Assembly (NCBI RefSeq): GCF_029601685.1
Contig: NZ_JARRIR010000003.1
Coordinates: 186,001 to 250,000, forward strand
Source of the DNA: Metarhizobium sp017305935
GTDB lineage: Bacteria > Pseudomonadota > Alphaproteobacteria > Rhizobiales > Rhizobiaceae
Direction of reading: 5' to 3'
Length of the DNA: 64,000 bases
Below are positions 53,101 through 60,570 of this stretch, in pieces. The translations under genes and the position numbers were made by a program. Under the pieces are notes generated by a model. The model saw only the letters and a list, made by a program, of their open reading frames with translations. It was not told where the DNA came from and ran no database searches. How positions within the stretch are numbered: position 1 is the stretch's first letter; each line of letters opens with the position of its first letter.

Positions 53101-54424
53101 CATGGACGAGGCCGGCACCGGCATTCGGCGCACTGCGCAGATCGAGCAGATATCATTCTATGCCGGCCGCGCGGCGGCGAAGTCCAACGAGGATCTGACG
53201 ACTGTCACGCTCGACGAGAACTATGCCGAAGATTTTGTCGCTGCATTGAATGTGGCGCTTGCCGGCGCGTCCGGGGCACGCACCGTCGCGAAACTGAGCG
53301 GCATCGACCTTGCCGAGGACGGCGCCTTCGTCTTCGCCGGGCGCCGCTACAAGGTCAGCGTGAGCCTCGGCGACGGCAGCGTGGCCGATCTTGCGAGCCT
53401 TGCGTCCGCAAATGCCGCCGCCCGGCCGGCCGTGGATCGGTTGTGGCGGGCCTATGCGCGGCTCGCCCTCAGCGAGAAGATCAATTTCATTCCCTATGCC
53501 TATGGCGCGTTGCCCCTGAAAAGCATGGGCGACATCATCGGCCATCCGACCCATGGCCTGATCGGCGCGATCGACGTCCTGCCCGCCGGCGCGGTGGTGA
53601 CCGGCGAGACCCGCATCGAGATCGGCCATCTCACCTTCGAGCGGGATCTCTGCGACGATACGAGACCGTCCAACCGCGGCCAGGACTGCAAGGTTCTGGT
53701 CACCCGGCCGATCGCCGGCCGGACAGGTCGCGTCGATCCGTTCGGCGCGCTGCGCATCGCCACGAAGGACCCGCAAGGCGTGGAGCATGCCATAAGGGCC
53801 TTCACGCTGTTCTGGCAGGACGGTCTGAACCTTCGCGACCGTTTCACCACCGACAGTTTCGCCGCGCGCGGCGGGGCGCGCCCGAAGCTCGTCAGCGATT
53901 GCCGGATCTGCGACGACACCTACGACTTCGGCGATCAGGGCGTCAGCTACCGCTCCGGGCCCTTCCATATCCGCCTGCGCGATGAGCCAGACAATGCCGG
54001 GCTTCCCCAGCCCGAGCGACATGCCGACCTCAATGCCTATCGCTTCCCCGCCGAATTCCTGCGCCTGAAAAAGGCCGAGATCGGCAAGCGGGAGTCGCCG
54101 CCGGTCCTGAAGGTGGTGGCGGGCGAGGAGATCGTCGTGCATGTGGTGCATCCGGGCGGGCGTGCCCGCCAGCACGCCTTCGCGACGATCGGCCAGAACT
54201 ACAACGACCTGTTCCCCGGCTTCGGCTTCCCGCGATCGGCGCTGGTCGCGCCCGGCAAGGCGATCACCGCATCGCTGACCCGAAAGGCTGAAGTCGGCTG
54301 CTATCTCTTCCATGACGGGCCGGCCTATCTGCAGGCGGGTGGCCTCTGGGGACTGATCGACGTCGTCGCGAACGAAAAGGACCTCGACAATCCCGCCAAG
54401 ACCTCCTGCGCCCGCGCACCGTGA
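47195..54424 (+). CDS. giant multicopper-oxidase-like exported protein
   Basis: Protein of 2409 residues with a Sec signal (cleavage near GQAAE, about residue 26) and several cupredoxin-like domains. Copper ligands are complete: H499-x2-H502-x-H504, then H572-C573-H574-x3-H578-x4-M583 (type 1 plus type 3), and H1080-x-H1082 and H1217-x-H1219. Normal multicopper oxidases have the two HxH motifs first; here they come last. The C-terminal 1200 residues contain further cupredoxin-like parts (GCYLFHDGPAYLQAGG near 2369, no full copper set). Size and companion genes recall Mn(II) oxidase MnxG (about 1960 residues in Pseudomonas), but no substrate is proven. First of a four-gene operon. Confidence 0.85.
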   Translation: MSRAFGFLAASVATALIASMSCGQAAEKGDGAAGAAAGWCSSVDGKRTVCADVVALDQTLVYNRFGSFNPFGMIFALRRDVVAASEGPQKYDADACGQTDGTETYGDPASLAPGAVRLKDCKRPRPMVLRANAGDVLRIRVQNLLRDSQPRYSEDFCRSAKAQPATGRMWEMLGAVRSWVSEGSSDRTAHKEADCLTDTAGTRAEAKAGREPDTDAPATRLLSMAIQGLTLVPSGVEADDRACLGQRGISPGAFAVCTYRVDDEGTYFLSSTAAPAGGEGDGGSITYGLFGAVIGEPKGSAWYRSQITAKAFRDLWGAKSMPRHAVRELRDTFDGLPDGVGGVPILAMAKRVNDGLLEIVHSDLNAIVERDPATRLDGRPQSFREFSVFFHDELKTFYTRNFSELSKFGEGQLAGVRDGFAINYGSSGMGAALLANRKGIGPAANCAECLYEEFFLTSWANGDPALLEQFSDDPSNVHHSYLNDPIVFRNFHAGPKETHVFHLHAHQWFSGNDANRGTYLDSQTVAPQQGFTYDIYGGGMQIYRRGAAGERGWYETLGSGNRNRTVGDSIFHCHLYPHFAQGMWELWRVHDALEDGTRKLPDGQWEAGLSLAEMSKDTRARKRPGSVSANGAWINPTAGAPGYTVGTPTPALVPLPGEAWPLLPTYSGETTVAAVTEGSTPEVAEIHAFPGYPYYIGGKPGHRPAQAPLDIARATAGDGVPEGEYLDGGLPRHIMLDAAERKPGVAVPEGFLEAYAPDEVTDRAGAENNVALRKREARQTQLVAKMLALGDLTMHIEKAPLKLLPYDGTALEKAAMAFHHNGSGLDLLLADGAKAEYDLTRGGYARAAASAGPLFAVNGGKAKPGAPFADPCAAPDSYRTLVRVPGSGSDPASYTFEDRPLYFAAGPVDAIPAGATPVAARDEEVSNWVKWRRSDRRIAKRPTLYYLDDNQRPTALASGEIVMVSEVDPFTGEAGLTTDPGVIGFRRYKASAVQLDMVTNRAGWHDPQARINVLTERSYAYKGEIGSRRISPLISASEQPFFFRALSGECIEFRHTNELPKELALDDFQVKTPTDTIGQHIHLVKFDVTSSDGSGNGFNYEDGTFAPDEIASRICAAKNAGMATYAEGNATEPRLREFPGLCRNDAAADEDPHWVVDRQEIWRLSIKEGNQRRLFQTTTQRWFADPLLSPVRRKGDGGAQKKDEDFVDRTLRTVFSHDHFGPSSIQQHGFYTALLIEPQGSQTCEVDGKDCTRPRIDRTLVEAGPIDVGRDKIIVDFDALDDVSTREFALAVADFATLYDPSDTMAKETLLAAFPDRKVDSTKSEAALEEPRLAKGMATLYCEAKYARLGQTGNMNEFCGSGLMRDKGAVFAAPGDVSPAWLAAAMPHDTKTHSADLLPGLITADDVDSLRDYLIAYRQKAAGNDGNGVMARPVAAVKRPESISVDHHDPYLLNYRGEPIPLRIGTDDAQKCQFKDDTPEQWVGKLEAGISGRDSCSIAVQKKGPEGDLANVFLSAYHNDPATHTMKTMTGDRVLFRLIQGAQEVQHTFNLEGYTWPRNIDQRFPAAAWPRDETAPRATLTQKCDDVTFLAGGNAMRLIDAGHADEYFYWLRNGAASLPESLDFWEAAEEGMASCLNREGRVSAQEVGISEHFEFAGTYRNDVNTERFGAADALANAADLPSDTLQHFGSQDALWNGAWSLLRTYPKGSEDLVDIRKVQAKAKTLKLALGDSAKNALIKDNPIDEATQAGAFANTQPAACRYEAPVVHAAVVAIETRTVFGPDASLGDTGVAYGPGLYDRNGLFLAQVDPMAVANRKPADIAWPDYLESPDAWRDIRLETVVGAVKAAYAHPEPLVLPVKAGDCVVLTVINALRDHTGAKGLIDDLGDARMPAITALNTEPQWATGDKEKELGPWHFTQEDGANVRPSSRLALMLPLPTLSYTNAIARPFGANATGALAGLPAGGTILTMDEAGTGIRRTAQIEQISFYAGRAAAKSNEDLTTVTLDENYAEDFVAALNVALAGASGARTVAKLSGIDLAEDGAFVFAGRRYKVSVSLGDGSVADLASLASANAAARPAVDRLWRAYARLALSEKINFIPYAYGALPLKSMGDIIGHPTHGLIGAIDVLPAGAVVTGETRIEIGHLTFERDLCDDTRPSNRGQDCKVLVTRPIAGRTGRVDPFGALRIATKDPQGVEHAIRAFTLFWQDGLNLRDRFTTDSFAARGGARPKLVSDCRICDDTYDFGDQGVSYRSGPFHIRLRDEPDNAGLPQPERHADLNAYRFPAEFLRLKKAEIGKRESPPVLKVVAGEEIVVHVVHPGGRARQHAFATIGQNYNDLFPGFGFPRSALVAPGKAITASLTRKAEVGCYLFHDGPAYLQAGGLWGLIDVVANEKDLDNPAKTSCARAP

Positions 54425-54434
54425 GGCCGCCGCG

Positions 54435-56288
54435 ATGGTGACGGGCGTCTCGAAACAGGGATCGGCGCTGTGGCTTTGCGTTGCCGTCGTGTTGGCGGCA
54501 GCCCTGCCGGCAGCAGGCCAGCCGACCGACAGCGGGCTGGCGGTCGAGATGACCATTCGTGATCGCACGGGGCAGGCGCTACGCATGCCGAGAAGCCGGG
54601 AGCCATTCCGGCTCGTGCTGAAAATCTCCGATGCCAAGACCGGCCAGCAGCCGGCGGGCTTGAAGCCGGCCGCCTGGATCCGGCCCGTCGCGGCAGAGAA
54701 TGCCGCCTGCGCGGATACGGCCCGCGCGCTCAGGGCAACGCGCGGCACGCCACGCGGCGTCATCGATCTCAATGGCGAATTGATCGGCGTGCTCAACGAC
54801 GATGCGAGCTTCGGCGTCGTGGACCGCCGGCTCGACCAGAGCGGCGCAAACATGATCGCCGCCGCGACCTTCGACCGCCGGCCGGACGCCATCGCCTTCG
54901 ATCCGGCGGGTATGCGCGCGCTTACGGTTTTTACCGCCGAGGGCCGGATCGAGGATGTCGACCTCCTGACGGGAGAACGGCGGCATCTTGCCGAGAACCT
55001 TGCCGCGCCGAGCGACGTACGGGCGACGGCCGCCGGAAGCGTCTGGATCGCCGAAACCGGCCGCGATGCCCTCCTCAGGCTGAAACCGGATGGAGTGGTC
55101 GACGTACGCCTTGTGCTGCCCGGCGGATCGGGCGCGGCGGAAAACGGGCTGTCTCTGCGCGAGACCGGCCTGCCGGGTCTGCTCGGTGTCTATTCCGGCG
55201 ACGGCCGGGTCGCCCTCCTCGACGACTGGGCATCCGCCATCGTCTGGAGCGCTTCGGGACCGCCCATCGCCGATTCCCGCTTTATCGGGAGCGGAACCGT
55301 CGTCCTGTTGCCGGCCGGCGAGAAGGCGCTCGACATCCGCTATACGGACGATCCGGGCGAACCGTTGCGCATTCCCATCGGCATCGATGCGACGCGCCTT
55401 GCGGTCAGCGCGGACGGGCGCCATGCCATCGCCTACAGCCCGGGAAAGCCGATTTTCGTCATCGTCGACCTTGCCACGGCGCGGCTCGTCGAGGCCGGCC
55501 ACATGCAGGAACGGATGGCGGTGCAGGAGGCGGCGTTCGTCGGCAAAAACCTCTATATCCTCAGCGAGGATGGTGGAGCGGTGGCGATTTTCGAAACCGC
55601 GGCGCTCGGGCGCAAGGACCGCCCCGCGCCGCGGATCATCGGCCTTGCCCGCGGCCAGCCGGAGGCCGGCGGCGCCGGCACGCGCATCGCGGCGCTCGAC
55701 GCATCCCGCGCGCTGGTCGTCGACCGGGGCGGCGGCATGGGGCTCATTCTCCATGACGCCATGGCCATCGGCAACGTGCCGCCGGAAGACTATGTGCGCC
55801 TGCGCAGCGGCGTTCCGCTCTCCATCGGCGTCATCGACCGGAGCCTGAGGGAGGCCGCGCCCGGCCGCTTCGAAACCGTCGCGCGCCTCGAGGCCGGCGG
55901 TGAACACGAGCTGATCCTCACCACCGGCATCGGCGGCCTCACCACCTGCATCCGCTTCGCGGTTGAAGGCGACGGCGCAGGCGAGGACCGGGTCTTCACC
56001 CTGAAGGCATCGCCACGCGACGGGCGCTACCGCGCCGACCGGCCGGAAACGGTCTTCTTCGAATTTCGCGACGGCGACGGCCGGGAGATCGCGGTGCCGC
56101 GCGCGCGCCTCCTCGTCTCCAGCCTGCAATCCTCCTGGACGATGCCGGTGGATGCGCAGCGCGACGGGGACAACCGCCTCGCGGCGCAGATCCGTTTTCC
56201 CCATCCGGGCATTTTCTCGATCAGCCCGGTCGACATACCGCAGGCATTCGAGCTGCGGGAGCCGGCCCTCGCACAGGTGTCGCCATGA
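54435..56288 (+). CDS. exported beta-propeller-like protein of the oxidase operon
   Basis: Protein of 617 residues with a Sec signal (cleavage near PAAGQ, about residue 28). The middle (about 110-440) has repeating strands like a YVTN/NHL-type propeller, e.g. DAIAFDPAGMRALTVFTAEGRIEDV, RATAAGSVWIAETGRDALLRL and RLAVSADGRHAIAYSPG. N- and C-terminal segments look like beta-sandwich domains. No heme or copper motif is evident, so it may be a scaffold or substrate-binding partner for the giant oxidase. Starts 10 bp after the oxidase stop; its own stop overlaps the SCO start by 4 bp. Confidence 0.72.
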   Translation: MVTGVSKQGSALWLCVAVVLAAALPAAGQPTDSGLAVEMTIRDRTGQALRMPRSREPFRLVLKISDAKTGQQPAGLKPAAWIRPVAAENAACADTARALRATRGTPRGVIDLNGELIGVLNDDASFGVVDRRLDQSGANMIAAATFDRRPDAIAFDPAGMRALTVFTAEGRIEDVDLLTGERRHLAENLAAPSDVRATAAGSVWIAETGRDALLRLKPDGVVDVRLVLPGGSGAAENGLSLRETGLPGLLGVYSGDGRVALLDDWASAIVWSASGPPIADSRFIGSGTVVLLPAGEKALDIRYTDDPGEPLRIPIGIDATRLAVSADGRHAIAYSPGKPIFVIVDLATARLVEAGHMQERMAVQEAAFVGKNLYILSEDGGAVAIFETAALGRKDRPAPRIIGLARGQPEAGGAGTRIAALDASRALVVDRGGGMGLILHDAMAIGNVPPEDYVRLRSGVPLSIGVIDRSLREAAPGRFETVARLEAGGEHELILTTGIGGLTTCIRFAVEGDGAGEDRVFTLKASPRDGRYRADRPETVFFEFRDGDGREIAVPRARLLVSSLQSSWTMPVDAQRDGDNRLAAQIRFPHPGIFSISPVDIPQAFELREPALAQVSP

Positions 56289-56878
56289 AAAGGATCGCCT
56301 CCATCGCCCTCCCCCTTGCCCTCCTTCTCGCTCTCCTGGCGTCGACAGCGATCGTTGCGAGCCGGGTCGCGCCCTCCTCGCAGGTCGCGACGCTGGCGCG
56401 GGAGCCGGTGGACCTTCCCGACGTGCGCCTGACCGATCAGCACAGGCATGAGGCGGCGCTGGTCAGCGAGCTTGCGGGTAACGATCTCCTGGTGGTGACA
56501 TTCAACTACACCAGCTGCCAGTCGATCTGCGGGGTCGGCAATGCGATCATGCAGGAACTCGACAGGACCGTCGCGCCGCGCGTCCGGCGGCCCGTCCGCC
56601 TGGTGTCGATAACCATCAATCCGGCGGTCGATACGCCGGACATGCTCGCCGAGGCGGCGCGAGAATGGGCGCCGAGCGCGCGATGGCTCTGGACGACCGG
56701 AGCGGCGGGCGATATCGACAAGGTGCTGCGGCAGGCCAATGCCCGAACAGCCGATATCGAGCTGCACGAGCTCGTCTTCATCGTCGGGGATGGAATGCGG
56801 AAGGATTTTCGCCGCGTGCCGGTCAACGAGGCGACCGTGTCCGGCATCGCCGCGGCGCTCGATGGATACGGCAGTTGA
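56285..56878 (+). CDS. SCO1/SenC-family copper chaperone
   Basis: Membrane-anchored protein of 197 residues. The N-terminal helix (about 4-27) anchors a thioredoxin-like periplasmic domain with the copper-binding pair Cys78 and Cys82 in NYTSCQSICG and a downstream His in IELHELVFIVGDG. SCO proteins load copper into oxidases or keep their Cys reduced, so this one probably matures the multicopper protein encoded two genes upstream. ATGA-type overlap with both neighbours shows tight coupling. Confidence 0.88.
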   Translation: MKRIASIALPLALLLALLASTAIVASRVAPSSQVATLAREPVDLPDVRLTDQHRHEAALVSELAGNDLLVVTFNYTSCQSICGVGNAIMQELDRTVAPRVRRPVRLVSITINPAVDTPDMLAEAAREWAPSARWLWTTGAAGDIDKVLRQANARTADIELHELVFIVGDGMRKDFRRVPVNEATVSGIAAALDGYGS

Positions 56879-58179
56879 AGTTTCCCGCTCTCGCCGGCCT
56901 GTTGCTGCTGCTCGGGACCGCTCCCGCGGCCGGCCAAGAGAGGCCGGACATCGGCGGCAGCCTGTATAACGGCATCGGCCAATCCACGGCGACGGCCTCG
57001 GTCGGTGGCGCGGCGGCGCTTCCGGCGACACGGTTTCCGTGTCGCGCCTGTCACGGGCGCGATGGCGCGGGTGGCCGGGAGGGTGCCGCGCCGCCGATCC
57101 GGGGAAGCGATCTGTTTCGCGCCACTCCTGCCCGTCCGGCCTATGACGCCGCCAGCCTGAGAGATGCCCTCGAGCAGGGACGAACGCCGGACGGACGTCT
57201 CCTCGCCAGTCTCATGCCGCGCTACGCGATGGACGACCAGACCTTCGCCGGCATTTCCGCCTATCTCGCCCGTCTCGACAGTTTGCAGCGGCGCGGTGTC
57301 CATCCGCGCGCGATCACCTTGGCCGTTGCCGTTCCGCCGGACAATGCGGCAACCGCGCGCCGCTATGCAAAGGCGCTCCAGGCGGCATTGGACGAGCTTC
57401 TCGGCGGCCAGCCGATCCATGGGCGCAAGATTGCCGTTGCGCTGCTTGCCGGAGACAGCGCGTCGATCCTCGCCGGGACCGAGGATGCGGTCGCCGTCGT
57501 CGGCCTGGCGCCGTCGACACGGCTCGATGTCACAGCCTTCACCGATCGGCAGGTTCCCGTCCTCTTCCCCCTGTTTCCGCTTGCCGGAAGCGAGGACACG
57601 ACGATCGTGCGCGGACTGATGGCGGATCGGCAGGATGCGCTTCGCGCCATCGCCGACCGCCTCGCATCCAATAAGGCGACGGCTGTGACCGTCATCGACG
57701 CGCCCGGATGCGGCGATGATGCAGGCAGTTTCGCGGCATGGTTTCCAGGGGCCGGCACCCGCTACACGCTATCGCGCCTGCCGCTCCCCGGAGACCATCC
57801 GCGCGACGTGCTCCTGCTGTGTCCGGACCGGCGGATGGCGCGGCGGATCCTTCACGATCTTCCCGCCAGTTCCCGGATCTACGGGCTTGCGGGCGAGCTC
57901 CTGTCATCCGCGGAGGCCGGCCGCCATCATCTGGTCCTCGCATCGCCCGAGGCATCCCTTGTTTCTGGGGCGGCGCCTGGACATATCGTGGACGTCCATG
58001 CGAGGACCGTCGCACGGCTTCTCGTTTCCGCATTGACGAGCGCCGGCCGAGATCTCGACCGGACGTCCCTCGTGGCCGCCATCGGCACCGTTCGCGATGC
58101 CGAAGCGCAACTCGATTATGCGAGCGACGCCCTCAACGGCACGGCCATCGTTTCCTTCATCGAGACGAAGCCGCGCTGA
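56875..58179 (+). CDS. cytochrome c fused to a periplasmic-binding-protein-like domain
   Basis: Protein of 434 residues with a Sec signal (cleavage near PAAGQ, residue 20). A cytochrome c domain with one heme site C56-R-A-C59-H60 (CRACHGRDGAGG) and a Met-containing segment (LMPRYAM) fills about residues 25-140. From about 145 to the end lies a LivJ/LivK-like type-1 binding fold (IVRGLMADRQDALRAIADRL, then VTVIDAPGCG). Start TTG 56875 overlaps the SCO stop (TTGA). A heme domain joined to a solute-binding domain suggests electron uptake from, or sensing of, the oxidase reaction. Last gene of the operon. Confidence 0.83.
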   Translation: MKFPALAGLLLLLGTAPAAGQERPDIGGSLYNGIGQSTATASVGGAAALPATRFPCRACHGRDGAGGREGAAPPIRGSDLFRATPARPAYDAASLRDALEQGRTPDGRLLASLMPRYAMDDQTFAGISAYLARLDSLQRRGVHPRAITLAVAVPPDNAATARRYAKALQAALDELLGGQPIHGRKIAVALLAGDSASILAGTEDAVAVVGLAPSTRLDVTAFTDRQVPVLFPLFPLAGSEDTTIVRGLMADRQDALRAIADRLASNKATAVTVIDAPGCGDDAGSFAAWFPGAGTRYTLSRLPLPGDHPRDVLLLCPDRRMARRILHDLPASSRIYGLAGELLSSAEAGRHHLVLASPEASLVSGAAPGHIVDVHARTVARLLVSALTSAGRDLDRTSLVAAIGTVRDAEAQLDYASDALNGTAIVSFIETKPR

Positions 58180-58212
58180 GCAAGGGATCCTTTTCTCCGT
58201 GAAAGAAGCCGA

Positions 58213-60198
58213 TCAGCCGTCCTTTCCCCGGGTGGTGAAATTCTCGCGCATTTTTTCCAGCCAGCCTAGCACGCGACCGGCCGCCTGCTCGCCGGCGCCG
58301 AGCAGGCCTGACAATTCGCTTTCCACCCGTTCGCGCATGGAGGAGCCTTCCTGCTCGGGAAGAGGCGGCAGGATATGCGCGAAATAGGTCTTGTCGAGCA
58401 GGCGGTGCAGCAGGCGCTCGCCCGGAAACGGCTCGTCATTGTTGAGCGCCCGCGCCGCCTTGAGGAGCGTGCGGATATCGTATTGCACGGGGCTGATGTC
58501 CGGCACCTGCTTGCGCAGGCCGAGCAGGGTATAGACCCCGACGCGCGCGGTGCGGACAGAGCTGTCCATCGTGAAGATGATATCGTTGGACGTTTCGACG
58601 AACTGGCCCAGCAGCGCCAGGTTCGTGCAGCCGGCGGGCACCACATGAGGCCGATCGCCGGCCGCGCGCGGCATGAACATGGCGGTGATGTAGGGCATGA
58701 GGGCAAGCCGCGCCTTCGTGTTCGCGACAACGGCCTCGAGCTGGTCCTCGATGCCGAGATGATAGCATAGCTCGGCGATGATCTCGCGTCCGGTGCAGGC
58801 GGGCATCGTCTTCCTGACGTAGTTGCCCTCCTTGTCCATCAGCAGCGCATAGACCCAGACGACCAGCACGTCGTCCGGCTGGCCGGGAAAATGCGGCTGG
58901 CGATTGCAGGTGACGCTGAGCACCCAGCTCGAATCGGTGAAGGTGATGATGCCGCCGGTCACGGTCTTTCCCGAATAGGGATCATTGACAGACAGCTCCC
59001 TCAGCTTTTCCACGAACGGCGAGGGTTTGCATGTGAGGGTGACCGACTCCCACATCGACTTTTCCGTATCGCCATAGAATTTTTCCGGCTTGCCGAAAAC
59101 CGGGGATTTTTTCGCGAGATTCTTCCACAGCGCCCAGTCGCTGGCCTCGCCCGGCTCGTGCCGGCCGCGCTCGAGCACGGGCGCCGTCTCCATGTCGCCA
59201 TAGGCGGTGCCTTCGGTCATCGATCCGGTCAGGGCGAAAACCACGTCGTCCGGGCCGACATCGATCACCTCGTCCTTTCCATCGATCCTGGCACGGATCG
59301 CGGTTACGGTTCGAGACTCGCCGTCGACCGTCATGTCCAGATCATAGGCGCGTGTGCCGAACCGGACCGTGACGCCCGTCTGCTTCAAGTGCTCCACCAG
59401 CGGCCGCACGAAGCTGTCATATTGATTGTATTTGGGAAAGACCAGCGCCGACATGTCCTTGAGCCCGTCGAGCGCGTCGAGGAATCGATGCATGTAGAGC
59501 TTCATTTCGAGCAGGCTCTGCCAGTTCTCGAAGGCGAACATCGAGCGCCAGAGATACCAGAAGTTGGTTTCCAGGAAACCGGCGCTGAAATATTGCTCGA
59601 TGGTGATGTCGTCGAGTTCTTCCTTGCGCTTCAGCAGCAACCGGATGAGCTCCCATTGCTGCGAGCGCGACAGGCCCAAGGTCGAGAAATCGCGGATCTG
59701 GCCGCGCTTGTGCATCAGGCGGGCTTTGGAGAAATTCGGGTCGTTGTCGTTGACCAGCCGGTACTCGTCGAGAACGCTGTATCCTTCGGGCAGTTCCAGC
59801 GCCTGGACGTCCTGGAACATGTCCCAAAGGTTGTCGTAATTCCAGTTCATCTCGCGGCCGCCGCGAATGATGTAGCCGTCGTCCGGATTGCCCGCCCCGT
59901 CGAGCGAGCCGCCCGCGATATCCATCGCGTCGAGAATGGTGATGTCCTGTCCGGCCATGCCGCCGTCGCGGATCATGTAGAAGGCCGCCGCCAGTCCGGC
60001 GATTCCGCTGCCGATGATCCACGCCTTGCGCCCTTCGACCTGGTTGCCGGGCACCGGACGGTTGCGCATATAGGCGCCCATCATATCCGGCGGGGGCAAG
60101 GTATTTTCCGGGCGATGGTGCCAATAGCCGGCGGTCGTATCGTTTTCGACGCGGAAAGGCGTGTGGCTGTCGATATCGGGGATTTTTGCCTTGGTCAT
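58213..60198 (-). CDS. ohyA: oleate hydratase (myosin-cross-reactive antigen family)
   Basis: FAD-dependent protein of 661 residues that hydrates oleic and related unsaturated fatty acids to 10-hydroxy acids. The FAD motif GSGIAGLAAAFYMIRDG is at about residues 63-79, followed by IAGGSLDGAGNPDDGYIIRGGREMNWNYDN, a hallmark of the family; the conserved FVETSNDIIFTMDSSVR and RPHVVPAGCTNLALLGQ segments are also present. ATG 60198 is preferred over TTG 60219; AAGG lies eight bases upstream. It is convergent with the oxidase operon and stands alone. It probably detoxifies unsaturated fatty acids. Confidence 0.93.
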   Translation of the reverse strand: MTKAKIPDIDSHTPFRVENDTTAGYWHHRPENTLPPPDMMGAYMRNRPVPGNQVEGRKAWIIGSGIAGLAAAFYMIRDGGMAGQDITILDAMDIAGGSLDGAGNPDDGYIIRGGREMNWNYDNLWDMFQDVQALELPEGYSVLDEYRLVNDNDPNFSKARLMHKRGQIRDFSTLGLSRSQQWELIRLLLKRKEELDDITIEQYFSAGFLETNFWYLWRSMFAFENWQSLLEMKLYMHRFLDALDGLKDMSALVFPKYNQYDSFVRPLVEHLKQTGVTVRFGTRAYDLDMTVDGESRTVTAIRARIDGKDEVIDVGPDDVVFALTGSMTEGTAYGDMETAPVLERGRHEPGEASDWALWKNLAKKSPVFGKPEKFYGDTEKSMWESVTLTCKPSPFVEKLRELSVNDPYSGKTVTGGIITFTDSSWVLSVTCNRQPHFPGQPDDVLVVWVYALLMDKEGNYVRKTMPACTGREIIAELCYHLGIEDQLEAVVANTKARLALMPYITAMFMPRAAGDRPHVVPAGCTNLALLGQFVETSNDIIFTMDSSVRTARVGVYTLLGLRKQVPDISPVQYDIRTLLKAARALNNDEPFPGERLLHRLLDKTYFAHILPPLPEQEGSSMRERVESELSGLLGAGEQAAGRVLGWLEKMRENFTTRGKDG

Positions 60199-60570
60199 GC
60201 AAACTGCCTTTTTATCCAACCCAAGATAGAGAGGCAGAATACACCTTTTCGCAAAGGTAGATAGTTCGTCCTTGTCGCGGCCGCGCCGATGGCGCGGCGT
60301 CCATGGCGGGCAACAGCAAGGCCAAGGTCGCGGTGGTGGCTGGCATCTTGATCTCGCCCGCTGGAATATGCGCCGTGCCGGAGAAGAAGTCCGGCCCCTC
60401 CGGCATTCTTGTTCTGCCGCTCATCTACCCGACGCGGAACGAACGCTTCCCCTCTTGGGGAGGCGAACCCGAGCGGTTCCTGTTGGCCTTCGGCGTGTAG
60501 CAGAATGGCGCTTGACTAACCGGCTGATTATGCCTATCAAGTTGTAGGCCTAACCCTACAATTGGACGCC
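60199..60570 (+). promoter_or_regulatory. gap with promoter and operator of the amino-acid transporter operon
   Basis: TTGACT (60512-60517), exactly 17 bp, then TATCAA (60535-60540) form a promoter. Directly after it TTGTAGG-N6-CCTACAA (60542-60561) makes a 20-bp operator-like palindrome at the start-site position, ideal for repression. The nearby GntR/UTRA regulator (63169-63951) is the likely binder. A short frame at 60303-60500 exists but lacks gene-like features. Confidence 0.7.

Noticed and set aside
60303..60500. Short plus-strand frame of 65 codons upstream of the amino-acid transporter
   Set aside because: No ribosome site, no family features, and it lies directly before the promoter/operator.
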